Assembly: GCA_949316235.1 (NCBI GenBank)
Contig: OX438748.1
Span: forward strand, 23,996,575 to 24,060,574
Direction of reading: 5' to 3'
DNA: 64,000 nt
From: Oegoconia quadripuncta
Lineage: Eukaryota > Arthropoda > Insecta > Lepidoptera > Autostichidae
The notes under the pieces were generated by a model, which was not told where the DNA came from, made no database searches, and saw nothing but the letters and a program-made list of their open reading frames with translations. This document shows, piece after piece, positions 21,773 through 34,058 of this stretch. Position 1 is the first letter of the stretch. Every line of letters starts with the position of its first letter. A program made the position numbers and the translations under genes.

Positions 21773-23225
21773 AGTTAGTTATGATTTCCTTTTTTATCAA
21801 GTTACAGTAATCAAGTTTCACCAGTTGCATTTTTTTTTGTTAAATTATATTATTAAAATGTTATGTATATTAGGCAATTAATCATTTATTTACCTTGGTA
21901 AAATGAGAGTTCGGAAAAGTGCTTAATAATGTAACGGCTACTTGCCAAAATGAAATAACTCATACTTTTACAAATCTGTGTATTTGTATGCATCTGTATT
22001 TATTTGTTACATTTTGTATGGAAATATTTACTTATATTACTTTTATAATTAAAAAATATCCACAGACATATTAATATTATAGTGTATAAGTAGGTACTGC
22101 TATATAATTATTTATCTATAAATTGCATCATGGTAATTTACTTAATGGTAAATGGGATCAGTGATCATTTTAACTTAGACATGGCATTGTCAATTATTTT
22201 AATGCTCGTCTGCACTTTAAACTGAACTTAATGTTTATTAAGCATTTCCAAGACTTCGCCTTGAATTTTTAAACATTTACAATTCAACGCGTGCCAACGA
22301 TTGTTGGTTATTCACTGCACTTATCACGTCAGCATTTCTTATATTAATTATCCGTTTTGTTTTGTACTATTTTGTTTATAGAGAAAAGAAATAAAGAACT
22401 AAGTTTAAATTGAAAAACTCTTGAAGTATTCCAACGATTTTTGACAGCAAATATGAAATATACCTAACAGTGATAGACGTTTATTGGAAGTATGATTTTA
22501 AAGGAAATAATTGTACCGCCACAAATTCTCCGGAGTGCACTATGGTTATTCTGGTGATAAACCCTATTAAACAAAAAAATCGATCATTAAAAACCGTCTT
22601 TTTTTTTTGACTTTTGATGACTTTTTGAATTGACAGAAATAAGGGTGAACCTACATAAAAAGAAATACAAGCAGATGAACACAGAGGCTCTTCCTTTTTC
22701 AGAGTCGGTTAAAAATATAGTCAAGTAGGTACCATTCGAGCTCATTTTTAATTTGTAAATATTTTTTATTTTACAATAAAATAGTATATGTTATAACATA
22801 GATAGGTATATCGTGAACACAGGTGAATGCAAGTAATACACTTTTTGCACAATTTAACGATTTATTTAACGACGAATACATTTACATAATATTTATTAAA
22901 AAAAGTACAACAAAGATAGAAATAATATTTATAGGGTTCCGTACCTTTATTTAGGTAAAATGGAACTCCACCATAATATCTGTATGTGTTAAGGTCTTTT
23001 TTCTCAGAAAGGCCAGAGTTATCTATCAACTTGAAATTAATATAAATTTCCAAGGTCCATGTCCTCACACTGCTGTAAAAAGTTCAAGTGTCTAGTGTAA
23101 TGCAATAAAATTATACGACCTTACAAAGCGTATTTTCATAAAAAAGATTAAATACGAAAATCATTTATTTCACAACCCGTATGGATTTATTACGAGACAA
23201 ACTTTATTTGCGGTTAATTTCATAG
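21773..23225. other. AT-rich, no recognisable gene
   Basis: If 21,340-21,772 is a first exon this would be intron. Around 22,930-23,000 GGGTTCCGTACC and TAAAATGGAAC resemble a common LINE tail. Confidence 0.35.
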
Positions 23226-23400
23226 AAAAGAAAGAAAGAAAGAAAGAAAAAATTCTTCATTGTACACAGCTTAAAAATATACACAGTGATATTATTTTAA
23301 CAGGTGTACAAAGGCGGTCTTATCGCTTATAGCGATCTCTTCCAGACAACCATGGCAAAGGAACTTGATATAATACACTACTGCTGCGTAGCGTAAAGCA
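23226..23400 (-). repeat. (AAAG)n run and LINE-L tail fragment
   Basis: AAAG repeats at 23,229-23,248. These are followed by minus-strand LINE-L motifs (AGGCGGTCTTATCGCTTATA, GCGATCTCTTCCAGACAACC). Confidence 0.55.
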
Positions 23401-23574
23401 AACTTACAGAAGTAAAATATATGTAAATCCTTATATTATAATAGATATAGTAGATAGATAGACTATGCAACTAACTACATACAGGTTGTCACATAAAAAG
23501 TTTGTCAATGGTGATGTTATGTATGGAATCCTTAAGCCACGAATCTTAATCGCACTTATTATTCCAATAATATT

Positions 23575-23975
23575 ATTCCACATAAAGTTTCTGCTACAAG
23601 TTTCTTTTGCAAAAGCGTATATGTAATGGGACCGAAATTATTTAATCACTTACCTGACAATCTAAAAGAGCAAAATTTTTCGTTTTTCAAATTAAAACTA
23701 TTTGACCTTCTTGTAAATAAAATTAAGGAATTTCTTGATGACAAATTGTGAATCTTTTATGTTCTAATCACTGCAACTGTTGCATAATTTGCTTTATATA
23801 GACTAGTTAAATTATTAAGCATGCTATTGCCAAATTAAGTGTACCTAGTGTAGATATATGTACTCGTATATATTGTACGCCTAAAAAGACATGTCACAGT
23901 GGACATTTTGTGAATGACATCTGTATAATTATACCTGTAACTAGCGCAATAAATGACTTGAAATTTTAAAGATTT
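23575..23975 (+). mobile_element. jockey-like LINE remnant (RT C-terminus plus 3' UTR)
   Basis: Plus frame reads SFFCKSVYVMGPKLFNHLPD, then NLKEQNFSFFKLKLFDLL, then a stop after FLDDKL. This is the usual end of a jockey-type RT ORF. A 3' UTR of about 200 bases ends near CGCAATAAATGACTTGAAAT. Confidence 0.65.
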
Positions 23976-24575
23976 ATTTAATTCCACTTATTATTAACTT
24001 ATTCAGGATTAGACTGTCACCGTAACCTGACAATAACCGCAGAGAAACTGTTGAAAGAAATTGGTTGCTGCTAGTAACTGTAGAATCAATTTTACAGTGC
24101 CAGTTGAATTTTAAGATGATTCGCGGCATATTTCTAAAATGTATTGCTCAAAAAAGTGAAATCTTTTAAGACTCTGCAGCCAAAGATACTATTAAATTAT
24201 TTTATGACTAGCTTTTTCGATTCGTCAATAGAGATGCTAGGATTATAGATACAGAACAGAAATTTATTTTATAGTTTTTCCATTTGTCATTAGGTAAACG
24301 ATAGTAACTAGGTTTCATACAAACTATAATAGATCACATATAAGAAAATATGCGATGTCTTTGGTATTAAAGTAATAAAAGTGGGTAGACTACGCGTTCT
24401 GAGTCATGTTGGGGCTCCAAACATAAAATAACGTGGGATAGACTTGTAAAGAGTATTTAATATGAATGTGTATGGATACTGGAATTGAGATGGACAAATA
24501 GCAGAAAGATTATGTGAAAAAGACCATGGATAAGAAAGAAGTGCTGAATATCGGCTGATTGAGGGAAAATTGAAG
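23976..24575. other. no recognisable feature
   Basis: Non-coding; nothing supported. Confidence 0.35.
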
Positions 24576-24890
24576 ATTAAAACATGACATGATAAGACAT
24601 TAGATGATAAACATTCATGGACATGAACAGCTCGTTCGCATAACCAGGCTAATTCACAATTAATAATGAAATATTATAATATAAACTAATAATTAATAAT
24701 TTTGTAACATAAAAACCTTTTTTAAAAAGAGCAACCTCTCGAGTTTCTTGTTTGTTCTTCTCAGGGGAAAATTGGCTTTTGAACAAGCAGTAGCTTAAAA
24801 AATGTAAAATCTTTTGTAAATTATTTTAAGTGTACCCTGTGTACCTACAAAATAAAGAATTTTTGATTTTGATTATTGATTTTGACAAGC
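24576..24890 (+). mobile_element. LINE-E 3' end
   Basis: GATGATAAACATTCATGGAC, the AATTCACAATTAATAATGAA block and the 3' UTR (AGCAACCTCTCGAGTTTCTT), ending AATAAAGAATTTTTGATTTT. Confidence 0.75.
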
Positions 24891-25089
24891 CACCACACAT
24901 AAAGTGCGATAAGGACAGAGAAAAGAAGATATAGAACTTTCCTTGTTAACTACACTCCTTCCTCTATAATTTGAAATGACGCAACTTAAAGGTGAAAATT
25001 ATAAACCACAATTTATTGGTATTCATACCAATAACGACTATTTTATAGTTTAATTGTACGAAGCAATCAATTAAGACGGTATACTAATA

Positions 25090-25870
25090 AAATTCGACGT
25101 GATGCAGCTGTAAACAGATTGATGGATATTTCTCCTAGATGCAATTTTACGTTAGGTTGATCTAATTGCACCGTCAGCTGCACTGAACTTAATAACTATG
25201 ATACTAATGGTTCAGATACCATCTCAGACAGGCGTGGTCAAGCTATATGTAAAATTGAAGATTAAAAAAAAATCGATCCAACAATGACAATAAGAAATAA
25301 ATTAATGTTGAAAGAAAAAGAAATATTCGCTAATGTTGAGTTGTAAGTGTAAATCAGGTTATGGACTGCAAAAAACGAAAGAGTGAAGAGATATGAGCGA
25401 GATGAATTTTTTTAGTATAAAGTGGTAAAAAGCAATAACAGAATAATGACAAAGATAATAAACAGACAGCATCAGTGGTGTAGATATTTCAAAATCTCGG
25501 AATTGCCAATCTGATTGTTCAGCGTCTTCGATTAGATAATTTCTACAAAGTGGATAAGGAGTCCTATGTAAACTTGTAAACTATTGAAGATTTGATTTAC
25601 AACGTAAATAAGTAAGGCACAAAAAGTAAATAAACTTCCTTTTTCGTTAGGTGTTTCTGCACTGAAAGAAATCAGTTTTATTTTTAAAGCGACAGAGAAA
25701 AATGAATACAGAAAGTAATGACAATATAATTATAAAGTATTCAGTCCAAAATAAACCTCAACTACAGGTGCGTTGAACTCAAATAACGATACTAATGGTG
25801 TTGATACGATCTAGAACAGGGCTGGTACATCCATACCGGGCCAAAATTGTTGCCCGCAGCTGTATACAGA
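25090..25870. repeat. Interspersed repeat Q, two diverged copies
   Basis: GATACTAATGGTTCAGATACC (25,200) and GATACTAATGGTGTTGATACG (25,790) sit in similar contexts, with CTGCACTGAACTTAATAAC versus GTGCGTTGAACTCAAATAAC upstream. Both lie in otherwise unremarkable AT-rich DNA. Confidence 0.35.
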
Positions 25871-26805
25871 TAGCTGCAAAAACCGTATTCTCTCGACTCT
25901 TTAATGATAAGTATTAAAAATGCAGACAAATATTTGTAGAATGACAATGAAAAGAAACAAAACTAACTTTATTTATAGAAATGGTCACGTAAGGGCTCAG
26001 TTATATGTATTACTGAACAGGTATTTCATTTTGCCGAAGTTGGTTGAGTGTACCACCCTCTAATCAATATTAGATGCAATGTCTCTAGTTACTACGTCTT
26101 ATAAGCCTATTACATCGAAAATAAGCAAAACCACCGACTTTATTATGTTTCCATTCAATATCTCTGGATGTCTGGAGTACATCACCAAACCTTAACCAAT
26201 GGATCACTTCAAGCTTCAAACTTCAAGCATTTATTTCAACGTAAGATACATGATATCATTTGTTGAATGTCAACTTAAATCTACTGGAAACTTTGGAAAA
26301 AACAGTTGATGTAGTTAATTTTTGACAAAATAATCTGTCGATCTAATGAACCATTGATATAACAAATTATTGATACAATAAATGGTTGACCTGTTACACT
26401 GTTGACCTATTGGTGTTGATATAATGAAAGTTGATCTAAAGAATGTTGATTTTAGGTACCAACCCTTCGCTCCTTGCTTTCTATATAAAAATGTATGTAA
26501 AATCACTCGTTTTACAGCGTTTTGCGGTCATGACAAAGTTAGCCATTTTGCGGACCCAAAGAGTGGAGTGTTTTAGCGCTTCTGAATTTAAATGTTGAAG
26601 CGATTTATAATAACGATAAAGATCTTTATAATATGGAGCTAATTTCCATGGGGTGCCGTTAATGCAATTAGTAATTAATAACTACGTAATTGCCTAGCGA
26701 TTTCACATATTTTATCTATCTATCCAGTAACGTCAAGGCACAGATAAATCTCATTGATAAAATTAGACAATGTATACATACATACATACAATATCATTTT
26801 AAGTA
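25871..26805. other. no recognisable feature
   Basis: AT-rich; nothing supported. Confidence 0.35.
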
Positions 26806-27636
26806 TTAATATAATTTATACAAAAATAAAAGATCTTTATGTATTTAACAACTGTACACCGGAGTTAAATTAATTGCGAATTTTATGAGTTATATATTTC
26901 AAAAAAATAATTTGGCTACTAGCTTTCCTGCCGCGGCTTCGTCTGCGTTGAATAAGTTTATCGCGGATAATTATTTAGGATTCGCGCTAATATAATTTAG
27001 GTAACACTTCATACAAAAATAACAGATCTTTATGTATTTAATAATTGTACACCGGAGTTAAATTATTTACGAATTTTATGAGTTATATATTTTAAAAAAA
27101 TATATTTGGCTACCAGCTTTCCTGCCGCGGCTTCGCCTGCGTTGAATAAGTTTATCGCGGATAATTATTTAGGATTCGCGCTAATATAATTTAGGTAACA
27201 CTTCATACAAAAATAACAGATCTTTATGTATTTAATAATTGTACACCGGAGTTAAATTATTTACGAATTTTATGAGTTATATATTTCAAAAAAATATATT
27301 TGGCTACCAGCTTTCCTGCCGCGGCTTCACCTGCGTTGAATAAGTTTATCGCGGATAATTATTTAGGATTCGCGCTAATATAATTTAGGTAACACTTCAT
27401 ACAAAAATAACAGATCTTTATGTATTTAACAATTCTACACCGGAGTTAAATTATTTACGAATTTTATGAGTTATATATTTCAAAAAAATATATTTGGCTA
27501 CTAGCTTTTCTGCCGCGGCTTCGCCTGCGTTGAATAAGTTTATCGCGGATAATTATTTAGGATTCGCGCTAATATAATTTAAGTAACACTTCATACAAAA
27601 ATAACAGATCTTTATGTATTTAACAATTGTACACCA
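26806..27636. repeat. 194-bp tandem array, about 4.3 units
   Basis: GATCTTTATGTATTTA recurs at 26,832, 27,025, 27,219, 27,413 and 27,607, giving periods of 193, 194, 194 and 194. Each unit holds a GC-rich core, CTGCCGCGGCTTCGCCTGCG, in an AT-rich frame. The core resembles the common retroelement tail also seen at 4040 and 42,740, so the array may have grown from one such tail. Units are about 95% alike by eye. Confidence 0.9.
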
Positions 27637-28629
27637 ACATTGTTGTGTGTGTGTAACATTGTTGATATATTTACGTTTCGTCGTGATGGAGTAACAAACA
27701 TCCAAACTATCGTATTAGTCAGATTATGTACGTCATGCACTAACCAGATGCTCAGACAACTCTCGAGAGATTGTGAGCACCAGCACCCGTAGCATGACAT
27801 CGCTTGTCGCGCGCGATGCGACGTGAGAGTGGGATAGTTACAAATTACAAAATTACAAAATTATTTATTTTCAGTAAAATATCAGTTTTAATAAATGAGT
27901 AATTGAGGTCTCCTTGTAAGTACAGCAATACCTGTATCAGAAGACCTCACTCTTCCATAGCCATGTTATATTATTTTACTAAATAAAACAAACAGTGTAA
28001 ATTTAATAAGAAACTTAACAATAATAATAAACAGGATTACTTGAGTGAGAAGTTGTGAGAGTTTAATTAACTGTTATGAAAGTTCAACGTGATCGTTTGT
28101 AGCTATGTGAAATTTTGTTAGTTAGATAGTTGCATATTTCGTCCAAACAAATGAGCAGGACAAATATCGATATAAACGTTTTACGCGCCTATCATGCTCC
28201 AAGTGCAGGACCCTACGACCCAAGCGGTTCTACGCCATGGATCTGAGACCGACATATTTGCGCCGCTTGGCGGAACCGAATTAGAATTACATAATTGACA
28301 TAAAAATAAATTGTTTATATAAATTGCAAATAAAGCATACCCAAAAACGATCATTGAATGACATTGACTTAAAATCTATACATACCTATATTAAAATGGT
28401 ACCTAAATCATTTGTTTGAACGCGCAACACGGAAAGACTATTGAACGTATTTTGTAGGAGTTTTCATAGGTATCATCTACATTTAATGAAGCCCGAAAAA
28501 ACATTTAGCCTAAATGATAAATTCACACTTAAATATAAACAAAATTAAAAATTTAACTTTTGTAGGGCTTTTTAGCGGGAAATCAGCTCTTTTGTTTTTA
28601 TTTGTTGAAATGTGTATTCCGGGTTTTGA
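27637..28629. other. no recognisable feature
   Basis: No supported feature; the 28,180-28,270 block is somewhat richer in GC, but I cannot place it. Confidence 0.35.
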
Positions 28630-28786
28630 AGTTTAGTAACGGCAGAATATTGTACGGCAAAAGTCAGTGATGGTGTATAAGTGAAGGGAAGTGTAAATTA
28701 ATGTGCGCTTTCGGGTTCCCACAAAAAACCGCCAAAATTTTCCGTAATGCATTCTGCCACTTCACTGAAGATTACTAAAAAATACT
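28630..28786 (+). repeat. Interspersed repeat F, copy 2
   Basis: Matches 2000-2175, with a short deletion after TAATGTGCG. Confidence 0.6.
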
Positions 28787-29464
28787 AAAGAATACTAGGC
28801 TGTATGGCCGTGGATCCCTTTGGCTTCCAACATTGTTGTAAAATAAACAAAAAAACTTTTGTAGAAAATAAAAAGAATTTAAAGTTTGCTCTTTTGGGCA
28901 TGCAAGGGTATAACCTCATACAGCGAAGTCTCCATGAGGACGGAATCGCATTAAACCTAGATACCAATAAAATTAATTACTGTTGACAGCACATAAAAAG
29001 AAAATACAATATTTAGCAATAGGACAAGGTTTTCGATTTAATAGCAAATATAATTTGCATGCCAGAAGCAAATTGGTGATAGATAAGATTAAGTTATCCA
29101 ATTAGATATCTTATTTTACATTAGTCATAGTATAACTAATAATCAAAAGCGTGACGTAAAACATTATGTGCCAGTCAAGGTGACAGAAGGTTATGTATCT
29201 GTTCTATCATTTGCAATTGTAACTGTTGGATTTGAATGGATTTTCGAACCGTTGCATAATAATCAAATTAGGTAAAGCACTTTAAAAAAATAAAAATTTA
29301 TGAATGTGTGCGTGCATGAGCAAATCTAGTTAAAGGGCCTATTACACCATTCTAAATGCAAAAACTAATTTAGCATACATTGCTGGAAGGCTTGGGTCTG
29401 TTAATTCAAATATCCTTATTCAACCAGCACTGTATGCCGAATTAGTCGTCTCCACTGTTAGGGC
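28787..29464. other. no recognisable feature
   Basis: A 60-codon frame at 28,804-28,986 shows no recognisable domain. Confidence 0.35.
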
Positions 29465-29625
29465 ACATCGTCCTCTGGCGCAGTCGCATTTGTTATTTAT
29501 TTTCGATTAGCGTAGTCTGGCGTAGTCAATCGTTGGATGGGTGACCACTAATGGCACTTAATACGATTATTTCCGTACTTCGGAGGGCACGTTAAATAGT
29601 CGGTCCCGGTTGTTTTCAATTTAAG
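29465..29625 (+). repeat. Interspersed repeat J
   Basis: ATCGTTGGATGGGTGACCAC and ACTTCGGAGGGCACGTTAAA recur partly at 49,065-49,150. GGATGGGTGACC resembles the 5S rRNA 3' region, but the rest does not, so this is not called an rRNA gene. Confidence 0.4.
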
Positions 29626-29639
29626 CATATAAACGCTAT

Positions 29640-29694
29640 ATTGATCATATGATTAACATAAAATTTATTTTGTTAATGTAAATCATATGATCAA
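29640..29694. repeat. inverted repeat, 15-bp perfect arms
   Basis: ATTGATCATATGATT and its exact reverse complement AATCATATGATCAAT enclose about 25 AT-rich bases. Confidence 0.7.
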
Positions 29695-30112
29695 TGTTTA
29701 TAAACAAACAGATATGTGAAAATATAAAGGTCCTTAATTTGAGTACGGAACCTTAAGATGAAATCATGTAATGTAATGTATTACGTAGGTACCGTACGTA
29801 AATGTTTATAATATTTTGTACAATACAGTATTTACAAACGAAGAATTCCTTTCACACTCAACCAAAACAAATTATTTGGATTTCACGACTCAATGTTCAA
29901 CAATGTCTACCGACCTCGGAGACTGTCAAATATTCTATGCATAATTTTATCTTTAAAAAAAAATAGGGGATCCAATTTCATCCCACTCGACATGGCTGCC
30001 ATTGAAAGCCCTAAAGTCTCCAGACCAAATCCAGACATTCAGTATATTGCCCGCAGATCCCTTGAAAGTTCACTTTGTATTTCCAAAATAAAAAATTATA
30101 ACTTAGATAAAT

Positions 30113-30230
30113 TTAGGTTGCCGGTGTGTGGTCTCCATTCGAAACCTTTAACGCCCCATCGGCCATCAGTTTCTTCGAGCTATGTGCCCTGTCCACTGCC
30201 AATTCAACTTACTAATCCGCTGGGCTGAAT
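30113..30230 (-). mobile_element. RTE-like LINE fragment
   Basis: Same coding region as 5330-5450 (minus frame: GRWGVKGFEWRPHT-like); truncated on both sides. Confidence 0.6.
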
Positions 30231-30284
30231 GAATCCTAGCTAGGACAATTCTTGTACCAATATGACCAAATGGCACCACGCCTC

Positions 30285-30889
30285 TCCTTTTGACTATATC
30301 GTAGTCGACTCCACACTAAAAGTTCTAATTTAACACTAACTGTTACCTTTTGACTATATCGTAGTCGACTCCATACTAAAAGTTCTAATTTAACACTAAC
30401 TGTTACCTTTTGACTATATCGTATTCGACTCAACACTAAAAGTTCTAATTTAACACTAACTGTTACCTTTTGACTATATCGTAGTCGACTCCACACTAAA
30501 AATTCTAATTTAACACTAACTGTTACCTTTTGACTATATCGTAGTCGACTCCACACTAAAAGTTCTAATTTAACACTAACTGTTACCTTTTGACTATATC
30601 GTAGTCGACTCCACACTAAAAGTTCTAATTTAACACTAACTGTTACCTTTTGACTATATCGTAGTCGACTCCACACTAAAAGTTCTAATTTAACACTAAC
30701 TGTTACCTTTTGACTATATCGCAGTCGACTCCACACTAAAAGTTCTAATTTAACACTAACTGTTACCTTTTGACTATATCGCAGTCGACTCCACACTAAA
30801 AGTTCTAATTTAACACTAACTGTTACCTTTTGACTATATCGTAGTCGACTCCACACTAAAAGTTCTAATTTAACACTAGCTGTTACCTT
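30285..30889. repeat. 60-bp minisatellite, about 10 units
   Basis: The unit TTTTGACTATATCGTAGTCG + ACTCCACACTAAAAGTTCTA + ATTTAACACTAACTGTTACC repeats about ten times with only 1-3 substitutions per unit. Because 60 is divisible by three, one minus frame stays open for 239 codons (a 20-residue repeat containing ELLVWSRLRYSQK). The frame reads as an artefact of period and composition: no flanking coding signal is visible. Confidence 0.95.
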
Positions 30890-31095
30890 CGTCCGTGTAG
30901 AATACCAAATGTGTACTACCAAATACGTCACTCTATGACTCAAAAACAATCCCATATCCTACAGGAACCAATCACTTTTCCAGAATAAAAAGTAATTTGT
31001 TCAGCCGTTTAGGCGTGAAGAGGTAAAACACACAAATTTCGCATTTATAATAAACATTTCCAACACATTTGTTTGTTTATAAAAATATCATTACA

Positions 31096-31312
31096 GGTAT
31101 TGTATGAAATTGTAAACAAAGATCACAAACGCAATGCAAATGAAAATCACAAGTCTGAAGACAATAGATTCCCAAAATATGACATCAAGTTGAAATTCGA
31201 CACAAAACATACACCAGACACGTTTTGTAACGGTACATCTGAACAATTAAAACAAAACGAGGAAGAGCTTGCTGCCAGCAAAGCGGTCAAGGCTTCCACC
31301 GGGTCTCAGTGA
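31096..31312 (+). CDS. candidate orphan terminal exon (hypothetical)
   Basis: An acceptor-like TATCATTACAG ends at 31,095. It is followed by a 71-codon open stretch to a TGA at 31,310-31,312. The predicted peptide is hydrophilic and Lys/Glu/Asn-rich (for example DHKRNANENHKSEDNRF). It does not match any repeat family in the window. I do not recognise a domain. It could be the last exon of a host gene lying to the left, or chance. Confidence 0.2.
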
Positions 31313-31439
31313 CATAATGGCATTTGTAAACAATAGTATTAGCATAGTGTAACACTTAATTGTCGCATTTGATTTGAAATCAGTGTGTTCGCAATTTATC
31401 AATAGGTAGGCCCTTTGTCAGCTTGGTTGGAATCACCCT

Positions 31440-31830
31440 GTTATCTATCAACGCCAGCCTTGTTGTAACTAGTGTATACAAAGCCAGTGAAATGGCTGGC
31501 TAACTTCTTAAACGTTAAGGTTTTATTTATATAATCTTTATTTAATTTAGGGACTTCACTGGATTCACAGAGAAGAAAGTACAAACATATAATAAAATAA
31601 TCTGGCAATTGATACAGGTTTAGCCAAAATTCATTGAGCCAAATCCTCATCAATATGTAAAGCCGAGTCAATACTCGGCTTTAATTTTCTCATCAGTGTA
31701 TCTCTTTCATTTCGGTTTCTAGCACACTCCATCAACAAGTGTTGGACATCCTCAACTACTCCACAGACTTCACATTTCCTTAAGGTGACATCATAATCAT
31801 AATCAACACGTCCCCCCTCTTGGAATACAG
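31440..31830 (-). mobile_element. R1/I-type LINE remnant (C-terminal knuckle)
   Basis: Minus frame reads CEVCGVVEDVQHLLMECARN, a C-x2-C-x8-H-x4-C knuckle. It is followed by NRNERDTLMRKLK and, after a further stretch, a 76-codon open tail. This is the end of a LINE ORF2 with the RNase H-distal knuckle. A stop is present and the 5' part is missing. Confidence 0.65.
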
Positions 31831-32985
31831 CCTCCTCTCACTAAGAGAGGGTATGAGCCATTTCGTGGATTTGTGTTAGATTAAGGGCCCTCTAAGAGCC
31901 AGTGTTTTTAAGCCGATCCTGTAGGCCATCAACTACCATTGGATACAACAGGAATCGACGTTTTAATTTGCCCTCTAAACGAAAATACTCGTAGTAAAAT
32001 GCCTATAATGGTCACCAATCCAATGGGTAACCGCGTAAGCCGTCGTCACTTCACTAACCGAAAACCAATCGCGAATTCTGATGCGCCATGAGTGCTTAAG
32101 GTGCTGCTTTTGTAACTCCTGTTGTTAAGGTCAAGTTGCGGACCCTATTTTTGAGCTATTGAGATCTACAAACGAAGCTGTTCTACCTTTTATCATTTAT
32201 TAACCCATATAAAAATCTATGAGGTAGCGACTGCTTTGTCTCACATCATCTACTATTAAGATCTTGTAGGCTTCTTGCTGCTCTCCTTTCTTCGGTAAGT
32301 GGCTTGTTTTTCCGAAGCAGAGATATTTTGGACATACTGACTGAAAGACAAACAGCACTGTACTCCATCATTATTTCCAATCCAATATAGTTGATATTCC
32401 TTGAGATATATTAATCTACCTTATATGAAATTGAAGTGTATAAGAAAACTGCTGTAAACTTCAGGGGGTGAAAGTGACAATCAACATTAACTTTCACTAT
32501 AACATCAAATCGGAAATCTTATTTTTCTTACCCTAATTTTATTTTTTCGATGTCTCGGCGTGATTAATATGTCCATGCCAAATTACAACTTTCTAGTACT
32601 AGGAGCCTCTGAGCTAAATCGCCGACAGACGACTGACGTGAAGAAGCTACAAGGGTTCCGTGTTGACCACGGAAACGTAAACACTAGGTATAGTCTTTGC
32701 AATCCTAATTCGACAATTAAAAATTGACAGCGTAAAATCATTTTGTTGAAAATTACTGCGTGATATTTGAAATAAGGTCAAAGACAAAGTAATTTGCTTC
32801 GATAATCGCGTGATTATAATCATTAGTGGTGATAATATGCATAAAATAGTCTAGATTAAAGTTCAGAAACAATAAACTTCAAGGTTCACCTTTAATAAAG
32901 CTATTTATACTTATATCAATTATTTAATCTACTTCACACTGTGTGTATTTGTGAATGAGTATCAGACTCGTTAGCAACTATTAGC
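31831..32985. other. no recognisable gene
   Basis: Mixed non-coding sequence. AAGGGTTCCGTGTTGACCAC near 32,650 resembles a degraded LINE tail. Confidence 0.35.
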
Positions 32986-33018
32986 CCAGTAAAAATACAT
33001 AATTGTATTTTACTGGGT
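32986..33018. repeat. near-perfect palindrome
   Basis: CCCAGTAAAAATAC and GTATTTTACTGGG pair with one bulge around ATAATT. Confidence 0.6.
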
Positions 33019-33132
33019 TGTCTGGAAGAGATCGCTTGTAGTGATAAGACCGCCTAATTGTATTCTATTCTTATCATCAAAAATTATTGTAAATTATTTT
33101 GCGCAATAAAGAGTATCTGTATTGTATTGTGT
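33010..33132 (+). mobile_element. LINE-L 3' tail
   Basis: TGGAAGAGATCGCTTGTAGT, TAAGACCGCC, then GCGCAATAAAGAGTATCTGT and a TATTG-type repeat end. Cleanest LINE-L tail in the window. Confidence 0.6.
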
Positions 33133-33217
33133 GCCTGTATTGTGTGGCTCAATTTTGTTTACGGTTAATATTAAGGCGATTAATATACAACACTATACAA
33201 ACTTTAAAAATATTTAT

Positions 33218-33304
33218 AAATCTATATAAAGACTTTCAAGTCTTTATATAGATTTCCTTCAATCATACAATAACAGTATTCATACTGTTATTGTATGATT
33301 GAAG
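33218..33304. repeat. twin perfect hairpins
   Basis: Arms 33,218-33,234 and 33,239-33,255 (17 bp) and arms 33,257-33,278 and 33,283-33,304 (22 bp) are both perfect inverted repeats. Each has a 4-nt TTCA loop, and they are separated by one base. Confidence 0.95.
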
Positions 33305-33639
33305 TAAATATTTACAATAAAAATCAAATTGAAAACCATTTCACCAAATTTTATGCGGCTAAAACAATAGCCTAATGTAATATTCCGAACGCCTCCTCGA
33401 TGGTTGTTGACCTTTTTATATCTTCGTAACCGCAGAAATGTGGCGTCATAGCTATGTTATGACGTCACTATAAAATCATCGAGGATATTGATACTTGAAG
33501 ATATTCTTGACCTCAAAATTCTGCATAATTTAACGAATTGATCACGATCGATGCATCATTAGGAGTATTCTAAGAAAAGAATTACGTGAGATATTGGTAC
33601 TCGGTAATATTATGTTTAATCTAAATTGAAAATTTAATA

Positions 33640-34058
33640 TTGGGTCTTTACCTATGAAATTGGAGTTTTTTTTTTTTCGTTAAACATTTTGTACCAATTC
33701 CTGCGATTTTCAAAGCTATATCCAAATTTGTTTTTTATTTGGAAAATGGAATATTATTTCAAGGTTTCACATGAAGTATTTTTTTAATTCCTGGGCTAAA
33801 TCACATAATCAAAAAAATTTGAACAGAGCTCTTTTCATGTGCTTGCCATAATCATTTCTTAGATTCGCTGAAACTTTTATAAAGCGGTTATTTTTAAAAA
33901 TTAACGCTGCCTATAGTTATCTTAATGTTATCCTATAATACACACAAAGTTTAGTGGATTTGCCGTGCCCAAAAAAAAAATCAAAAATGTTTGTATGGAG
34001 AAAACAGTCTTAATGAAATTCTTCATACAAAACGCCAATTTCATAGGTAAGGACCTAA
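33640..34058 (+). mobile_element. MITE-D copy (419 bp), TA-flanked
   Basis: Ends TTGGGTCTTTACCTATGAAA and the reverse complement of TCATAGGTAAGGACCTAA. TA lies at 33,638-33,639 and 34,059-34,060. Same orientation as the 20.45 kb copy. Confidence 0.85.

Noticed and set aside
26880..27636. CRISPR-like array
   Set aside because: The 194-bp units are contiguous head-to-tail copies with no unique spacers, in a eukaryotic genome.
29520..29600. 5S rRNA gene
   Set aside because: Only a GGATGGGTGACC-like motif matches; the remaining 5S sequence is missing and the block is dispersed.
30236..30955. 239-residue repeat protein gene
   Set aside because: Open frame follows from a 60-bp tandem repeat; no start context, splice or flanking coding signal. 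Kept as a finding, not a gene.
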